DNA of 64,000 nt from JACQAP01 sp035275265 (GTDB lineage: Bacteria; Pseudomonadota; Gammaproteobacteria; Burkholderiales; JACQAP01). Location: positions 62,001 to 126,000 of the forward strand of contig DATENC010000025.1 of the NCBI GenBank assembly GCA_035275265.1, written 5' to 3'. Under the pieces are notes generated by a model that was given only the letters and a program-made list of their open reading frames with translations, was not told the DNA's origin and did not search any database. A program made the position numbers and the translations under genes. Of the stretch, positions 7,241 through 16,399 are shown in pieces; the first letter of the stretch is position 1; each line of letters starts with the position of its first letter.

Positions 7241-8152
7241 TCATTCGCCGGCAGCGACTTCCGCGCTGCACTCCTGGAAACGCCTCTCCAGCGAATCCTC
7301 CAGATCCATCGCCACCAGGGTTGCCACCGTCAAGTCGGCGCTGGTGCCCGGGTTGATGGACTTTGCCTTAAGCTGGCGGTCGAACTCCTCCAGCGCCGGC
7401 ATTTCCTGCGCCGGGTCGCTCGCACGCCCTAACGCTTGTACTAGCAAACCTGCCTCACGGCTCACCCCCGCCGCGATTTCCGCGCCGTGCTTGCGTGCGA
7501 CGTGACTGTCGGGAAATCGCGAAAGGAACTCCAGATACACAACCACCGCAGCCAACTCGTGACTGTCCCACTTTTCCCGCGACCTGCGCACCGAAGGAAT
7601 GCCGGTATCGAAGACATCCCGGTAAACCGTCACGTATTGGCGGGCGACGCTATCGCGTTCGCGCGCTTCGCGCATGGCCTCGAGCAGGGTCACGCCGGGC
7701 GTCGCGGCGACGTCGTGGCATTCCACCTGCCCCAATCCGCCAGGTTCCGCGAGGCGTATGGCCTGGTACGCCAGCACGGCATCGTTCACGTCGAGCGTTG
7801 CGAGTACCGCTTGCAGCCGCGCACGCAATCCGCTCTTGCCCGACGCCTCCACTACCGCATGTACAAGTGGCGCGCACAGCAGGACGATCCCGAGGTTGGT
7901 GTTGAACGGGACGATCTCGCGAGTGGCCTCGATCGCACGCAGAATGCGCCGGCCCACGCTTGCACCGGGCACGGCGATCACACCGGCCATTGCATCGGCG
8001 CTCGCGATGAAATCCCGGGCGCTCATCCCGTGCCCGGGCGAAGCGATGCTCACGTTGCCTGGCTTGAATGCCCGAATCTCAGTCAGGCACGCATTGCGGA
8101 CAGCCGCAACAACCTCAATCGGATCAAGCGCAAATGTTTCCATTGCGCTCAT
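7241..8152 (-). CDS. CitG/MdcB-like (triphosphoribosyl-dephospho-CoA synthase family) protein of the H4MPT island
   Basis: A 303-residue helical protein of the CitG family. Family landmarks are seen as ACLTEIRAFKPGNVS followed by GHGMSARDFIASA, and FNTNLGIVLLCAPL, where CitG proper has an NTHKG-type motif. CitG makes the citrate-lyase prosthetic-group precursor from ATP and dephospho-CoA, but no citrate or malonate lyase genes are here. In H4MPT islands and methanogens this branch probably serves cofactor synthesis; attachment of the phosphoribosyl group of H4MPT is one possibility, which is my inference. The start ATG overlaps the stop of the RimK-like gene by four bases (ATGA), implying coupled translation. 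Confidence 0.8.
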   Translation of the reverse strand: MSAMETFALDPIEVVAAVRNACLTEIRAFKPGNVSIASPGHGMSARDFIASADAMAGVIAVPGASVGRRILRAIEATREIVPFNTNLGIVLLCAPLVHAVVEASGKSGLRARLQAVLATLDVNDAVLAYQAIRLAEPGGLGQVECHDVAATPGVTLLEAMREARERDSVARQYVTVYRDVFDTGIPSVRRSREKWDSHELAAVVVYLEFLSRFPDSHVARKHGAEIAAGVSREAGLLVQALGRASDPAQEMPALEEFDRQLKAKSINPGTSADLTVATLVAMDLEDSLERRFQECSAEVAAGE

Positions 8153-9114
8153 GCCACCGAGTGCAGCACCGGACGTTGCAGGTAACGATCGAGAAAATCA
8201 TCTGCCAGCCGCTGTGCGATATTGATCCCGCTGACCGACTGCAATCCTTTCCATGCCGGGATGCCGTTGACTTCCACGACATACAAGCGTCCCTCGCGAT
8301 CGCGGATCAGGTCCACGCCCGCGTAATCCATTTCCAGCTCGGCAGCCGCGTGCTCAGCGAGAGAGCGCAGATCTTCGCGTTCGGCAAGGTCGGCAGGCAC
8401 GCAAGTCGCGCCCTGCGACACATTGGTGATCCAGTCCTTGCCGTGCCGGGTCATCGCCGCCACCGCCGTCCCGTCGATCACGAACACGCGCCAGTCGTGC
8501 CAGCCGGCGGCATCCGGCTCGATATAGCGCTGCAGGTAGTACACGCCGTCGTACTCCGCTGCCGGTGGCAAGCCGGCAAAAGAACTGACCCGTTTGAGTC
8601 CCGCACCCTGCGAACCGAACAAAGGCTTGACGACGATTTCCCGACCCCCTGCGTTCTCCCTGGCGGCAATTTCACGCGCCTCGACTTCGGATTCGGTCAC
8701 CCATGTGGCCGGAGTCGCGATGCCAGCGCGCGCCAGCACGAAGCTGGTCATGGACTTGTCCACCGTGCGCTCTATCGCCCGACCGTCGTTGTAGACCGGA
8801 ACGCCGAGCAGCTTGAGCGCGTGCAAGAAGTCGAGACGCAGCACCACCTGTTCAAGCGTACCTCCCGCCACGCCGCGCACGAATACGCCATCAGGAAGCC
8901 GGCCCTCGAAACCCGGAATGACGACGCCGGGATTGACCGGATCGCGGACCTGCCGGTCGAGTTCGAAGCGGCAATCGCACAGCGATGCGAAGCTCACTTC
9001 CGCGCTGCGCGACTCAAACGCTTCGCGCAGCCGTGCGCCGTGCCAACCCGGATCATTGGTGAATATCACCACCCGGCACTTGTCGTCTCTTGCTCCTGTA
9101 TTCACTTTCGTCAA
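8149..9114 (-). CDS. RimK-type ATP-grasp glutamate ligase of the H4MPT island
   Basis: A 321-residue ATP-grasp protein resembling RimK and the archaeal tetrahydromethanopterin glutamate ligase MptN. Visible parts are VYNDGRAIERTVDKSMTS, the nucleotide-binding IVVKPLFGSQGAGL, DWRVFVIDGTAVAAMTR and the metal-binding end DYAGVDLIRDREGRLYVVEVN. Its likely job is adding glutamate to the H4MPT or methylofuran precursor; which one is not decided by sequence. TTG 9114 is supported by GGAAAGG seven bases upstream, though GTG codons further in are possible. It lies 24 bases after mch and overlaps the CitG-like gene by four bases. Confidence 0.8.
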   Translation of the reverse strand: MTKVNTGARDDKCRVVIFTNDPGWHGARLREAFESRSAEVSFASLCDCRFELDRQVRDPVNPGVVIPGFEGRLPDGVFVRGVAGGTLEQVVLRLDFLHALKLLGVPVYNDGRAIERTVDKSMTSFVLARAGIATPATWVTESEVEAREIAARENAGGREIVVKPLFGSQGAGLKRVSSFAGLPPAAEYDGVYYLQRYIEPDAAGWHDWRVFVIDGTAVAAMTRHGKDWITNVSQGATCVPADLAEREDLRSLAEHAAAELEMDYAGVDLIRDREGRLYVVEVNGIPAWKGLQSVSGINIAQRLADDFLDRYLQRPVLHSVA

Positions 9115-9138
9115 ACGCTCGCCTTTCCAAGTACCTCT

Positions 9139-10152
9139 TTAGCCACCGAACGACAGTTCCAGAAGCTTCTCGTCTCGGGCACCGGCACTGAAAGTCCTGC
9201 CGCTCGTAAGTGCGGTTACCGATACCGCAGCCGGCGCAAACAGATTCGGATCGATGCGATAGAAGTCGTACTCCGCATCCTTGAATACCCAAGCGAACGG
9301 CTTTCCGTAATCCTTCGAAGCACTGGACGGCAGGTTCACGGCCAAGCGTTCGGCCTCGCGATCGTCGCAATCCACGAACAACTGCACCTGCCCGCCGAAA
9401 AGAATCGCATCGTTGGTGCGCCCCATCGCGGTGACAAAGTCCGCCGACGGCGGCGGCAGCGGCGCGGCACCGGCGCCGTCCACAACATGGTGCAGGGGAA
9501 AGCCGAACGTATGCGCCTTGTGCAGGGCCACTTCCAGCACGCGCGCAACGATCTGCGTTGCGCCGGCGAGGCTGCGCGTCGGTGTCAGGATCAGCGTCAC
9601 CTGTTCTGCGGCAACACCGCAGTGACGCGCGATCTTGTCGGTGAACTCCACCGGCGGCTTCTTGTCCACTTCGAGAACCAGGCAGACCGATTCGGCTAGA
9701 TCACGGTAAGCCAGCTCTTGGAACAACGGCTCGCGCGCCGCTGCTGCCCGTCCTGGGCCGGACCCAAGTGCCTGGAATGCGCCCTTACCCTCGCCGTGCG
9801 ACAGACTCCAGCCGGCGTACTGGCTTCCGAGGCAGGCGAGCACCGGACTGGAACTGTATACCGAAAGCTGCCATGGCCATCGCCCCGACCCTGATGTTTG
9901 CAGCGATACGCGCCCTAATCCAGCCATGCAAATCTCGGCAATGCGCCTGCCAGCCTCCAGACCTCCGGGATATCCGATGCCACCATCCACAACGACACAG
10001 CCGTTGGCTAGCCGTTCGATTCCGATCCGCAGGCTGGACGCATCGCCGATCAGCGCAGCTATCAGCGGCGCAGCAAGTGCGTTGACGCTCGGCCATTTGG
10101 CGGCTATCGTCTGCTGTATTGGATCGGCGGCGACGGTTCGCGGTTCGTTCAT
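9139..10152 (-). CDS. mch: Methenyl-H4MPT cyclohydrolase
   Basis: A 337-residue protein recognisable as Mch, which hydrolyses methenyl-H4MPT to formyl-H4MPT. Conserved segments include RLANGCVVVDGGIGYPGG near the N-terminus, WQLSVYSSSPVLACLGSQYA, SGPGRAAA, VTLILTPTRSLAGATQIVAR and GRTNDAILFGGQV. The family usually has about 310-340 residues, so it is full length. ATG 10152 is chosen because upstream in-frame sequence lies inside the preceding ATP-grasp gene. Its ATGA start overlaps that gene's stop by four bases. It acts between MtdB and the Fhc complex, whose genes lie 3-8 kb away. Confidence 0.96.
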   Translation of the reverse strand: MNEPRTVAADPIQQTIAAKWPSVNALAAPLIAALIGDASSLRIGIERLANGCVVVDGGIGYPGGLEAGRRIAEICMAGLGRVSLQTSGSGRWPWQLSVYSSSPVLACLGSQYAGWSLSHGEGKGAFQALGSGPGRAAAAREPLFQELAYRDLAESVCLVLEVDKKPPVEFTDKIARHCGVAAEQVTLILTPTRSLAGATQIVARVLEVALHKAHTFGFPLHHVVDGAGAAPLPPPSADFVTAMGRTNDAILFGGQVQLFVDCDDREAERLAVNLPSSASKDYGKPFAWVFKDAEYDFYRIDPNLFAPAAVSVTALTSGRTFSAGARDEKLLELSFGG

Positions 10153-11279
10153 GCCGCTCGCTCCAGAAGCGATTCTTCCATCCGGCTGCGACGCGCGAGC
10201 ACCAGTTCGCGCGCGCCCGCGCTGGTAGCCGCCGCCGCATGCACGCTGCACACCGGCGCACCCATCGGTATAACGCTGCCGCTTTCAGGAAGATCGGTGC
10301 ACCATTCTGGCCACTCGATCCTTACCGGCACGCGCAGCGCGACCGCCGCGTAGACGATTGCGTGCGCGCGCGCAATATTCACCACTGGAATGTCCGGCAG
10401 TTCGCCGCGGCAGGCGCGCAGGTGCAGCGCGAGCATGCCGCCGCCGATGTCTACGTCGTACAGATCGATGGTCGCGGTCGGCCGCGGATTTATTTCGAGC
10501 ACGGAAGGAGTTTCACCGGCGAGAATGAAATCGAGACCGTTCAGCCCGACGAGGCCGAAAACCTGTACCAGGTCATCGAGCAGGCCGGCTATTCGCCGTT
10601 GTGTTTGCCGCGGTAGCGGCGGTTGGCTCACGGCGCCGCCATAACAATAAGGCGCGCCGTGCGGTACGCCCGCAGTCCATTGTTCGTTGAAGCCGACCAC
10701 CCGCGCATGGTGCCCGTCCGCCGCGAATAGTACGGAAAGCGTACGGCCCGGCTGGAATCTCTGGAAGTACCGCTGCGCATTTGCGCGATGCTGCTGGCGT
10801 GCCTTCCGGACATGCCTGCCCCCTGCACCGCCGTTGCGTTTCACCAGCCACCCTGCAACGTCTGCAGGCGGTTCGAGTCTGATATCCGGATGGGCGATGC
10901 CGAGCCTATCGAGTAGCGGGAAAAATCGCGCAGGATCCTTGAGCGCCGCAACGGTATCCGGCGGGTTGCCGAACAATGTCCGGCCGTTGCTCAGACGCTT
11001 GAGCAGCCTGGTGCGTCCTTCGAATCCCGAGCCATAGACCAGACCTGAGCAAGTTTCGGGAGGACAGAGTTCCTGCGCGGCAGCAATTAGTTGCCGCGAG
11101 TCGAACTTGCCGTTGGGGGCGGCGACACGCCGGCTTGCGACCGCAACTGCGCGCACGTCCAGATCGTTGAACAAGTCGAGCACCACTGCCCGCACTCCGG
11201 CTCGCGCCGCCGACTGCGCCAAGGCCCGTCCGGAGGCCGAGACCAGCAGCAGCGGCAAATTCTCAGGCAACGCCCGCAT
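10149..11279 (-). CDS. ATP-grasp protein of the H4MPT island, function unassigned
   Basis: A 376-residue ATP-grasp protein, the third ligase-type enzyme of this island. It starts LPLLLVSASGRALAQSAARA, holds WLVKRNGGAGGRHV as the nucleotide loop, and GLNGLDFILAGETPSVLEIN as the metal-binding end. It is neither RimK-like nor MfnD-like in its flanks. Such proteins accompany mch and mtdB in proteobacterial H4MPT islands and are presumed to ligate an amino acid during cofactor synthesis; the reaction is unknown. Its ATG lies inside the 3' end of mtdB (17-base overlap), and mch overlaps its stop. Confidence 0.75.
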   Translation of the reverse strand: MRALPENLPLLLVSASGRALAQSAARAGVRAVVLDLFNDLDVRAVAVASRRVAAPNGKFDSRQLIAAAQELCPPETCSGLVYGSGFEGRTRLLKRLSNGRTLFGNPPDTVAALKDPARFFPLLDRLGIAHPDIRLEPPADVAGWLVKRNGGAGGRHVRKARQQHRANAQRYFQRFQPGRTLSVLFAADGHHARVVGFNEQWTAGVPHGAPYCYGGAVSQPPLPRQTQRRIAGLLDDLVQVFGLVGLNGLDFILAGETPSVLEINPRPTATIDLYDVDIGGGMLALHLRACRGELPDIPVVNIARAHAIVYAAVALRVPVRIEWPEWCTDLPESGSVIPMGAPVCSVHAAAATSAGARELVLARRSRMEESLLERAA

Positions 11280-12171
11280 GCTTGCGCGCCTCCGTAAATG
11301 CGTCCCGCATGTCCAGGTACATGGGCTTCTCCGCCTTGAGCATCATCTCGAGCAATCCGCGCTGCGTCTGGTACTTGATGTTGCCGACGGCAAGCGCGCC
11401 GATGCCTACCGCCTTCCCAGATCCAGCCGTCAGAGGCACGCCGTCGTCCATCGGCCCAACGCCCTCGATCCCGGAAGGCGGAACCGCGTTCACGTCTGAA
11501 ACCACCAGCAGGCGCGACGCGGCGGCGAGCAGCACCTCGCTGACGACGCGATGGCCCGCCCGTGCAGTGGCGAGCACGATATCGGCCCGCTTGATCATCG
11601 CGAGCTTCGCCGTTTTCGTGTCTGCCTTAACCGGCTCGACATGGGTACCGTAGCGCCTGTTGCAATCCTGTGCGGTAAGGCGCGCCCGCGAAGATTTGTC
11701 GCGGCCGACAATGCCAACCTTTGCGCCGGCCTGCGACGCGAGCACCGCGGCCGTTGCGCCGACCGGCCCACTGCCGCCGAAGATCATCACCGTCTTTCCG
11801 TTCAGATCTGTTGCGTGCACCTTTTTCAGGTGCTTCTCTACCGCCGCCACCGTCGCCGCCGCGGTGGTGAACGCCCCGCTGGGATCAGCGAACACCGATA
11901 CCTCGAACGGCGGCACCATCGCCTTCCTTGCGGCGTCGAGCATGTCCGCGGCAAGGCCGTTATCGCGGCCGCCGATGAAAATTCCCGTGCGCTTCGCGCC
12001 TTTGGGGCCGCGCGAAAAAATGGTGTCCTGCGTCAGCGCGGCTACCTGCTCCAGTTCGACATGCGTGTACGGCACCACGCCGTCATAACCGGCGTCGTAC
12101 GCCATATTGATGTCGAACGGACTCGCCTGCGCTGTAGGCGTGAACAAGTGCAGGATGTACGGTTTTTCCAT
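11263..12171 (-). CDS. mtdB: NAD(P)-dependent methylene-H4MPT dehydrogenase
   Basis: A 302-residue MtdB. It oxidises methylene-H4MPT to methenyl-H4MPT with NAD or NADP. It begins MEKPYILHLFTPTAQASPFD, shared by bacterial Mtd proteins. A Rossmann loop VMIFGGSGPVGATAAVLAS follows at about residues 125-150, then VGIVGRDKSSRARL and DVNAVPPSGIEGVG. ATG 12171 is preferred to the upstream GTG because it directly precedes the conserved start and has GGAG about a dozen bases before it. It heads the run mtdB, ATP-grasp, mch, RimK-like, CitG-like, fae. Confidence 0.95.
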   Translation of the reverse strand: MEKPYILHLFTPTAQASPFDINMAYDAGYDGVVPYTHVELEQVAALTQDTIFSRGPKGAKRTGIFIGGRDNGLAADMLDAARKAMVPPFEVSVFADPSGAFTTAAATVAAVEKHLKKVHATDLNGKTVMIFGGSGPVGATAAVLASQAGAKVGIVGRDKSSRARLTAQDCNRRYGTHVEPVKADTKTAKLAMIKRADIVLATARAGHRVVSEVLLAAASRLLVVSDVNAVPPSGIEGVGPMDDGVPLTAGSGKAVGIGALAVGNIKYQTQRGLLEMMLKAEKPMYLDMRDAFTEARKHAGVA

Positions 12172-12274
12172 TTCTATTTCTACTCCAAGAGAAACTCTTA
12201 CCACCGCGGACGCGTAGGAAAAGAAAAAAAGCGTTCTTGCTTTTGCCTTCCTCCCTGTTCTCGGTGGTCAGTCT

Positions 12275-13285
12275 CTATTTCCCGTCGGCGGAAAAACGCG
12301 CCAGGGGAACTAGTTCGACGTCGCCGCCGCGATTGCGGCCGCTGCAGACCGTGAACTGCAAGCCCTCTGCACCGCCCCAACGCGATTGCGCGCTGCGCAC
12401 CAGCGCGAGGGCTTGGGCCTCGTCGCCAACGATTGCGAATCCCGTCGGGCCCCAGGAACTTTGCCCGACGGCTGCAACTCCCTTGCTCTCAAGCCACGCC
12501 AGCGCTTCCGCAACCCGCGGGTTCGAGAACCGTCCGCCCTGCGCCGGAGCAAAATAGTCGCCGATGACGCGCTGGAGTTCGCCAATGGCGCGACCGAACT
12601 TGTCTAGATCCTGTTCAACCAGCGCCGGCAGGGCCTGCGTGAACATCAAGCGGCACAGATGTGCCGATTCAGATTCCGGAAACTCCGGCAAAGCCTGAAA
12701 CGCAGCAATTTCACTTTCTCCGTGCAAACCCTGCACACCGGAATCGAGCAACAGCACCACCCGCCAGCCGGCGGGAAATTCCAGGCGGGAAACGATCGGC
12801 GGCGGATCAGCGCCCGCGTCCTTGCCGCCGTCAATCAGGAATCCGCCCTGTTCGAATGCGCCGACGCCTATTCCGGAACGCTGCCCGCGTTCATACAGTG
12901 TCGCGATTGCGCGTGGCGGCAGATCCAGCCGGTAGAGTGCGGCGAGTGCAGCACCGACCGCGATCGCGAGTTGGGTACCCGAGCCAAGTCCTACGTGCTC
13001 GGGAATGGCCTGATGAACCACGATGCGGCAGTCGCCGGGAAGATTGAACTTTTCGCGCATGGAGCGCGCAAATGCTTCGACCCTTGCAGCCTGCGGTCCT
13101 GATACCGAAAACACCGGTGCGCGCTCGACCGTCAGAGAAACGCCCATTCCTTCAAGCGTAAGCCCGACGCTGCAAAAACGCCTTCCCCTCGATCCGCTCG
13201 GATCGAGAAAGCCGAGATGCAATCTTGCCGGAGCATGAGCGGAAACTTGGCGCACGGCTGCTATCATCCTTGTGGTGTCAGTCAC
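12275..13285 (-). CDS. mptG: Beta-ribofuranosylaminobenzene 5'-phosphate synthase
   Basis: A 336-residue GHMP-superfamily protein matching MptG, which joins p-aminobenzoate (or hydroxybenzoate) to phosphoribosyl pyrophosphate at the committed step of H4MPT synthesis. Motifs are SAHAPARLHLGFLDPSG, the glycine-rich PEHVGLGSGTQLAIAVGAAL, RSGIGVGAFEQGGFLIDGG and AVGQSSWGPTGFAI. The start is GTG 13285 or ATG 13267; neither has a well-spaced Shine-Dalgarno. It is read away from fhcB across a 175-base divergent gap. The 103 bases to mtdB hold only a weak hairpin with a T tail (around 12225-12245), so the two may be co-transcribed. Confidence 0.92.
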   Translation of the reverse strand: MTDTTRMIAAVRQVSAHAPARLHLGFLDPSGSRGRRFCSVGLTLEGMGVSLTVERAPVFSVSGPQAARVEAFARSMREKFNLPGDCRIVVHQAIPEHVGLGSGTQLAIAVGAALAALYRLDLPPRAIATLYERGQRSGIGVGAFEQGGFLIDGGKDAGADPPPIVSRLEFPAGWRVVLLLDSGVQGLHGESEIAAFQALPEFPESESAHLCRLMFTQALPALVEQDLDKFGRAIGELQRVIGDYFAPAQGGRFSNPRVAEALAWLESKGVAAVGQSSWGPTGFAIVGDEAQALALVRSAQSRWGGAEGLQFTVCSGRNRGGDVELVPLARFSADGK

Positions 13286-13460
13286 GAATGCACGCGACCT
13301 GCGTGGATCGGTTAAAGTTTAGCATCGCAGTCCCCGCCACCCTTTGAAAAAATACGCAGATCGGACTGTCCATTTTCTGGGCACTGACAACGAAACTGTG
13401 CCGTAATGCGACACCTGCAGCGGGTGTTCCATTTAGCCGCTACAGATTTCCGTGAGGACA
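13286..13460. promoter_or_regulatory. Divergent control region between mptG and fhcBADC
   Basis: This 175-base gap must hold start signals for both directions. Two short inverted repeats are seen: GGCAC (13380-13384) with GTGCC (13398-13402), and ACACC (13411-13415) with GGTGT (13423-13427) around a central CTGCAG. Either could be an operator; none matches a motif I can name, and no clear -35/-10 pair stands out. Confidence 0.35.
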
Positions 13461-14738
13461 ATGTCCAAGCAGCCAACTGGCGCACAAGAGTACGTTAGCG
13501 TGCCCTGCCCTTTTTGCGGACTCCTGTGCGACGACCTTCATATCGGGGTCTCGGAACGTACCGCGACCGTCCTCGCCAATGGATGCACGAAAAGCCTTCG
13601 GCTGTTCAGTGCAGCATCCGGCGCGGACGGAACAGCGCTGGTGAATGGACAACCGGCCACGGTGGAGGATGCCGCGGCAAAGGCCGCTGCCATTCTGCGC
13701 GAGGCCCTTCAGCCGGTACTGATCTCCGCTGGAACTGATGTGGCGGGAATGCGCGCGCTGCTCGAGCTTGCCGAGCAAACGGGCGGAATCGTCGATCACA
13801 TCGCGGGCGACGCCATGATGCGCAATTTCCTGGTGCTGCAGGACACCGGCTGGATCAGCACCACGCTTACGGAAGTGCGCAATCGCGCCGACCTGCTGAT
13901 AGTGGCGGGCACCGACATCAGCAGCCGCTTTCCGCGTTTCTTTGAGCGGCTCTTCGGCGAGTTCGATTCGCTATTCACGACAGGCGCGCGCGCGATCTGT
14001 TTCCTGGGCACTATGCCGAAGGACCTGCCCGCGCGACTGAAGTCGCGGGCAACATCGATTGCAGTCGCACCAGAACGCCTCGGAGAAGTTTTCGGCGCGC
14101 TGCGCAGCCTGTTCGCAGGCAACGCCCTGACCGCAAAAACAGTCGCCGGCATTGCGACGGAGGAACTGGGGGCACTGCTTGCGCGCATGCAGAGAGCGCG
14201 CTACGGCGTGCTTACCTGGGTGGCAGCCGATCTAACATTTCCGCACGCCGAACTCGCCATCCAGAGCATGTGCGAACTGGTAACGGCGTTGAACGCAAGC
14301 GGGCGCTTCGCCGTGCTTCCACTCGGCGGTACCGACGGCGACCTCACCACTGCGCAAGTGACGACATGGCAGACAGGATTTCCGTTGCGGGTGAGCTTTG
14401 CGGGTGGGAAACCCTCTTACGATCCGTGGCTGCATTCGGCCGCATACATGCTCTCGCGCAATGAGGCGGACGCAGTCGTGTTCGTGTCCACGCTTGACGC
14501 TTCACACGTGCCTCCCAAATGCGAGGCGCCGGCCATCGTTCTCGGCCGGCCAGGCACACGCTCCGGCAATTGCTCAGTGTTCATACCGGTCGCCACGCCG
14601 GGACTCCATCACGAGGGACACCTGTTTCGCAGCGACAATGTCGTAGCCCTACGTCTGCGCAAGCTTGTCGAATCCACGCTGCCTTCGGCGGCGCGGGCTC
14701 TGCAAATGATTCTCGGTGCGATGCGGAGTCGACCGTGA
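13461..14738 (+). CDS. fhcB: Formyltransferase/hydrolase complex subunit B (formylmethanofuran dehydrogenase B homologue)
   Basis: A 425-residue homologue of FwdB/FmdB. The Cys-rich PCPFCGLLCDD at residues about 13-23 marks the N-terminus, followed by regions shared with molybdopterin-type subunits (PVLISAGTDVAGMRALLELA; LLIVAGTDISSRFPRF). In bacteria Fhc is a hydrolytic complex that releases formate from formylmethylofuran and does not do redox chemistry, so subunit B is considered structural. ATG 13461 has GAGGAC just upstream and is preferred to the in-frame GTG 13452 that overlaps that site. First gene of fhcBADC; its TGA overlaps the GTG of fhcA. Confidence 0.93.
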   Translation: MSKQPTGAQEYVSVPCPFCGLLCDDLHIGVSERTATVLANGCTKSLRLFSAASGADGTALVNGQPATVEDAAAKAAAILREALQPVLISAGTDVAGMRALLELAEQTGGIVDHIAGDAMMRNFLVLQDTGWISTTLTEVRNRADLLIVAGTDISSRFPRFFERLFGEFDSLFTTGARAICFLGTMPKDLPARLKSRATSIAVAPERLGEVFGALRSLFAGNALTAKTVAGIATEELGALLARMQRARYGVLTWVAADLTFPHAELAIQSMCELVTALNASGRFAVLPLGGTDGDLTTAQVTTWQTGFPLRVSFAGGKPSYDPWLHSAAYMLSRNEADAVVFVSTLDASHVPPKCEAPAIVLGRPGTRSGNCSVFIPVATPGLHHEGHLFRSDNVVALRLRKLVESTLPSAARALQMILGAMRSRP

Positions 14739-16399
14739 TCAAGTTCAGCGGCGGCAGACTCTACGACCCCGCCAATGGAATCGACGGCGAAGTGCGCGAC
14801 CTGTTTGTGCGTTCCGGTCGCATCGTCGCCACGCCTGCAGCCAGTACGCGCGTCGATCGCGAAATCGATCTGGCCGGACGCATAGTCATGGCAGGCGCGA
14901 TCGACGTACACACGCACATCGGCGGGGGCAAAGTTAACATCGCGCGCGCCATGCTGCCGGAGGATCACCGCGACAGCGCATTTGCGGGCACTTCGCAGAC
15001 GCGTTCCGGCAGCGGCCACGCTGCGTTATCGACGTTCGCCACCGGCTGCCGTTACGCCGAGATGGGCTACACCGCTTGTTTCGAGCCGGCGATTCTGCCC
15101 GTGAATGCGCGCCAGGCGCACATGGAAATGGGTGACACACCGATCGTGGACAAGGGCGGCTACGCCCTTCTCGGCAACGATGATTTCCTGTTGCGCCTGA
15201 TGGCTGCGGGCGCCGACCAGAAACTCGTCAACGACTACGTGGCGTGGACGCTGGACGCCACGCAGTGCATAGGCATCAAGGTGGTCAATCCGGGCGGCAT
15301 TAGCGCGTTCAAGTTCAACGCGCGCACACTCGACGTGGATGAACCGCACCCGCATTATCGGGTAACGCCGCGCGCGATCCTTGCGACTCTCACACGCTCG
15401 CTGCACGATCTCGCGGTGCCGTTCCCTCTGCATGTGCACGCCAGCAACCTCGGTGTGCCCGGCAACGTGGATACTACTCTCGCCACCATGGACGCCGCCG
15501 AGGGTCTGCCGGTCCACCTTACCCACATCCAGTTCCACAGCTACGGCACCGAGGGCGAACGTAAGTTCTCCTCCGCGGCGGCACGCATCGCCGAGGCCAT
15601 CAACTGTCAGGAAAACGTCTCGGCAGACGTGGGCCAGGTCATGTTCGGCCAGACTGTGACGGCGTCCGGCGACACCATGGCGCAGCATCGCAACAGTCGC
15701 CACGCGCACCCGGACAAATGGGTATGCATGGACATCGAGTGCGACGCGGGCTGCGGCGTGGTGCCGTTTCGTTACCGAGACGGCAATTTCGTCAACGCGT
15801 TGCAGTGGGCGATCGGACTGGAACTGTTCCTGCGCGTGCAGGATCCATGGCGCGTGTTCCTCACCACAGACCATCCGAATGGCGCGCCTTTCACCAGCTA
15901 CCCGCACCTCATCCGGCTGCTCATGGACAGGAACTTCCGCAACCAGAAGCTGGCGCAGATCCATCCGGAAGCCGCGGCGCACAGCCAGCTTGCCGGGCTC
16001 GGCCGCGAATACTCTCTGTATGAGATCGCGATCATGACCCGCGCCGCGCCGGCGCGCAGCCTCGGGCTCTCCGACCGCGGACATCTCGGCGCAGGCGCCG
16101 CCGCCGATATTACCGTGTATGAAGATCTTCCCGACCGCGAGAAGATGTTCACGGCGCCCGAGTATGTGTTCAAGGACGGTGAACTGGTAGCGCAGCGCGG
16201 CAGGATCGTGAAAACCAGCCGCGGCGCGACCCACGTGGTGCGCCCCGATTTCGACCGTGGCATCGAAAAACCCTTGCGGGATTTCTTCGAACGCTATCAC
16301 ACCATTGGTTTCGACAACTTCGCGATCTCCACTGACGAACTCGCAGACTGCGGCAGTCGCGAAACGCTGGTGCACGCTTGCGGGCGGAGCAGCCCTTGA
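14735..16399 (+). CDS. fhcA: Formyltransferase/hydrolase complex subunit A (formylmethanofuran dehydrogenase A homologue)
   Basis: A 554-residue amidohydrolase-fold protein, the catalytic hydrolase subunit that splits formylmethylofuran into formate and methylofuran. It starts IKFSGGRLYDPANGIDGEV and shows the metal-site motif AIDVHTHIGGGKVNIARA at about residues 60-75. Also visible are FPLHVHASNLGVPGN, VHLTHIQFHSYGTEGE, RVFLTTDHPNGAPF and a C-terminal amidohydrolase strand (GHLGAGAAADITVYED). GTG 14735 is assigned because it directly precedes the conserved first strand and overlaps the fhcB stop as GTGA; the open frame extends upstream only as an out-of-frame shadow of fhcB. Confidence 0.95.
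   Translation: MIKFSGGRLYDPANGIDGEVRDLFVRSGRIVATPAASTRVDREIDLAGRIVMAGAIDVHTHIGGGKVNIARAMLPEDHRDSAFAGTSQTRSGSGHAALSTFATGCRYAEMGYTACFEPAILPVNARQAHMEMGDTPIVDKGGYALLGNDDFLLRLMAAGADQKLVNDYVAWTLDATQCIGIKVVNPGGISAFKFNARTLDVDEPHPHYRVTPRAILATLTRSLHDLAVPFPLHVHASNLGVPGNVDTTLATMDAAEGLPVHLTHIQFHSYGTEGERKFSSAAARIAEAINCQENVSADVGQVMFGQTVTASGDTMAQHRNSRHAHPDKWVCMDIECDAGCGVVPFRYRDGNFVNALQWAIGLELFLRVQDPWRVFLTTDHPNGAPFTSYPHLIRLLMDRNFRNQKLAQIHPEAAAHSQLAGLGREYSLYEIAIMTRAAPARSLGLSDRGHLGAGAAADITVYEDLPDREKMFTAPEYVFKDGELVAQRGRIVKTSRGATHVVRPDFDRGIEKPLRDFFERYHTIGFDNFAISTDELADCGSRETLVHACGRSSP

Noticed and set aside
7241..8152. Citrate-lyase or malonate-decarboxylase accessory gene
   Set aside because: No lyase or decarboxylase subunits are near; the gene is embedded in and coupled to the H4MPT operon.
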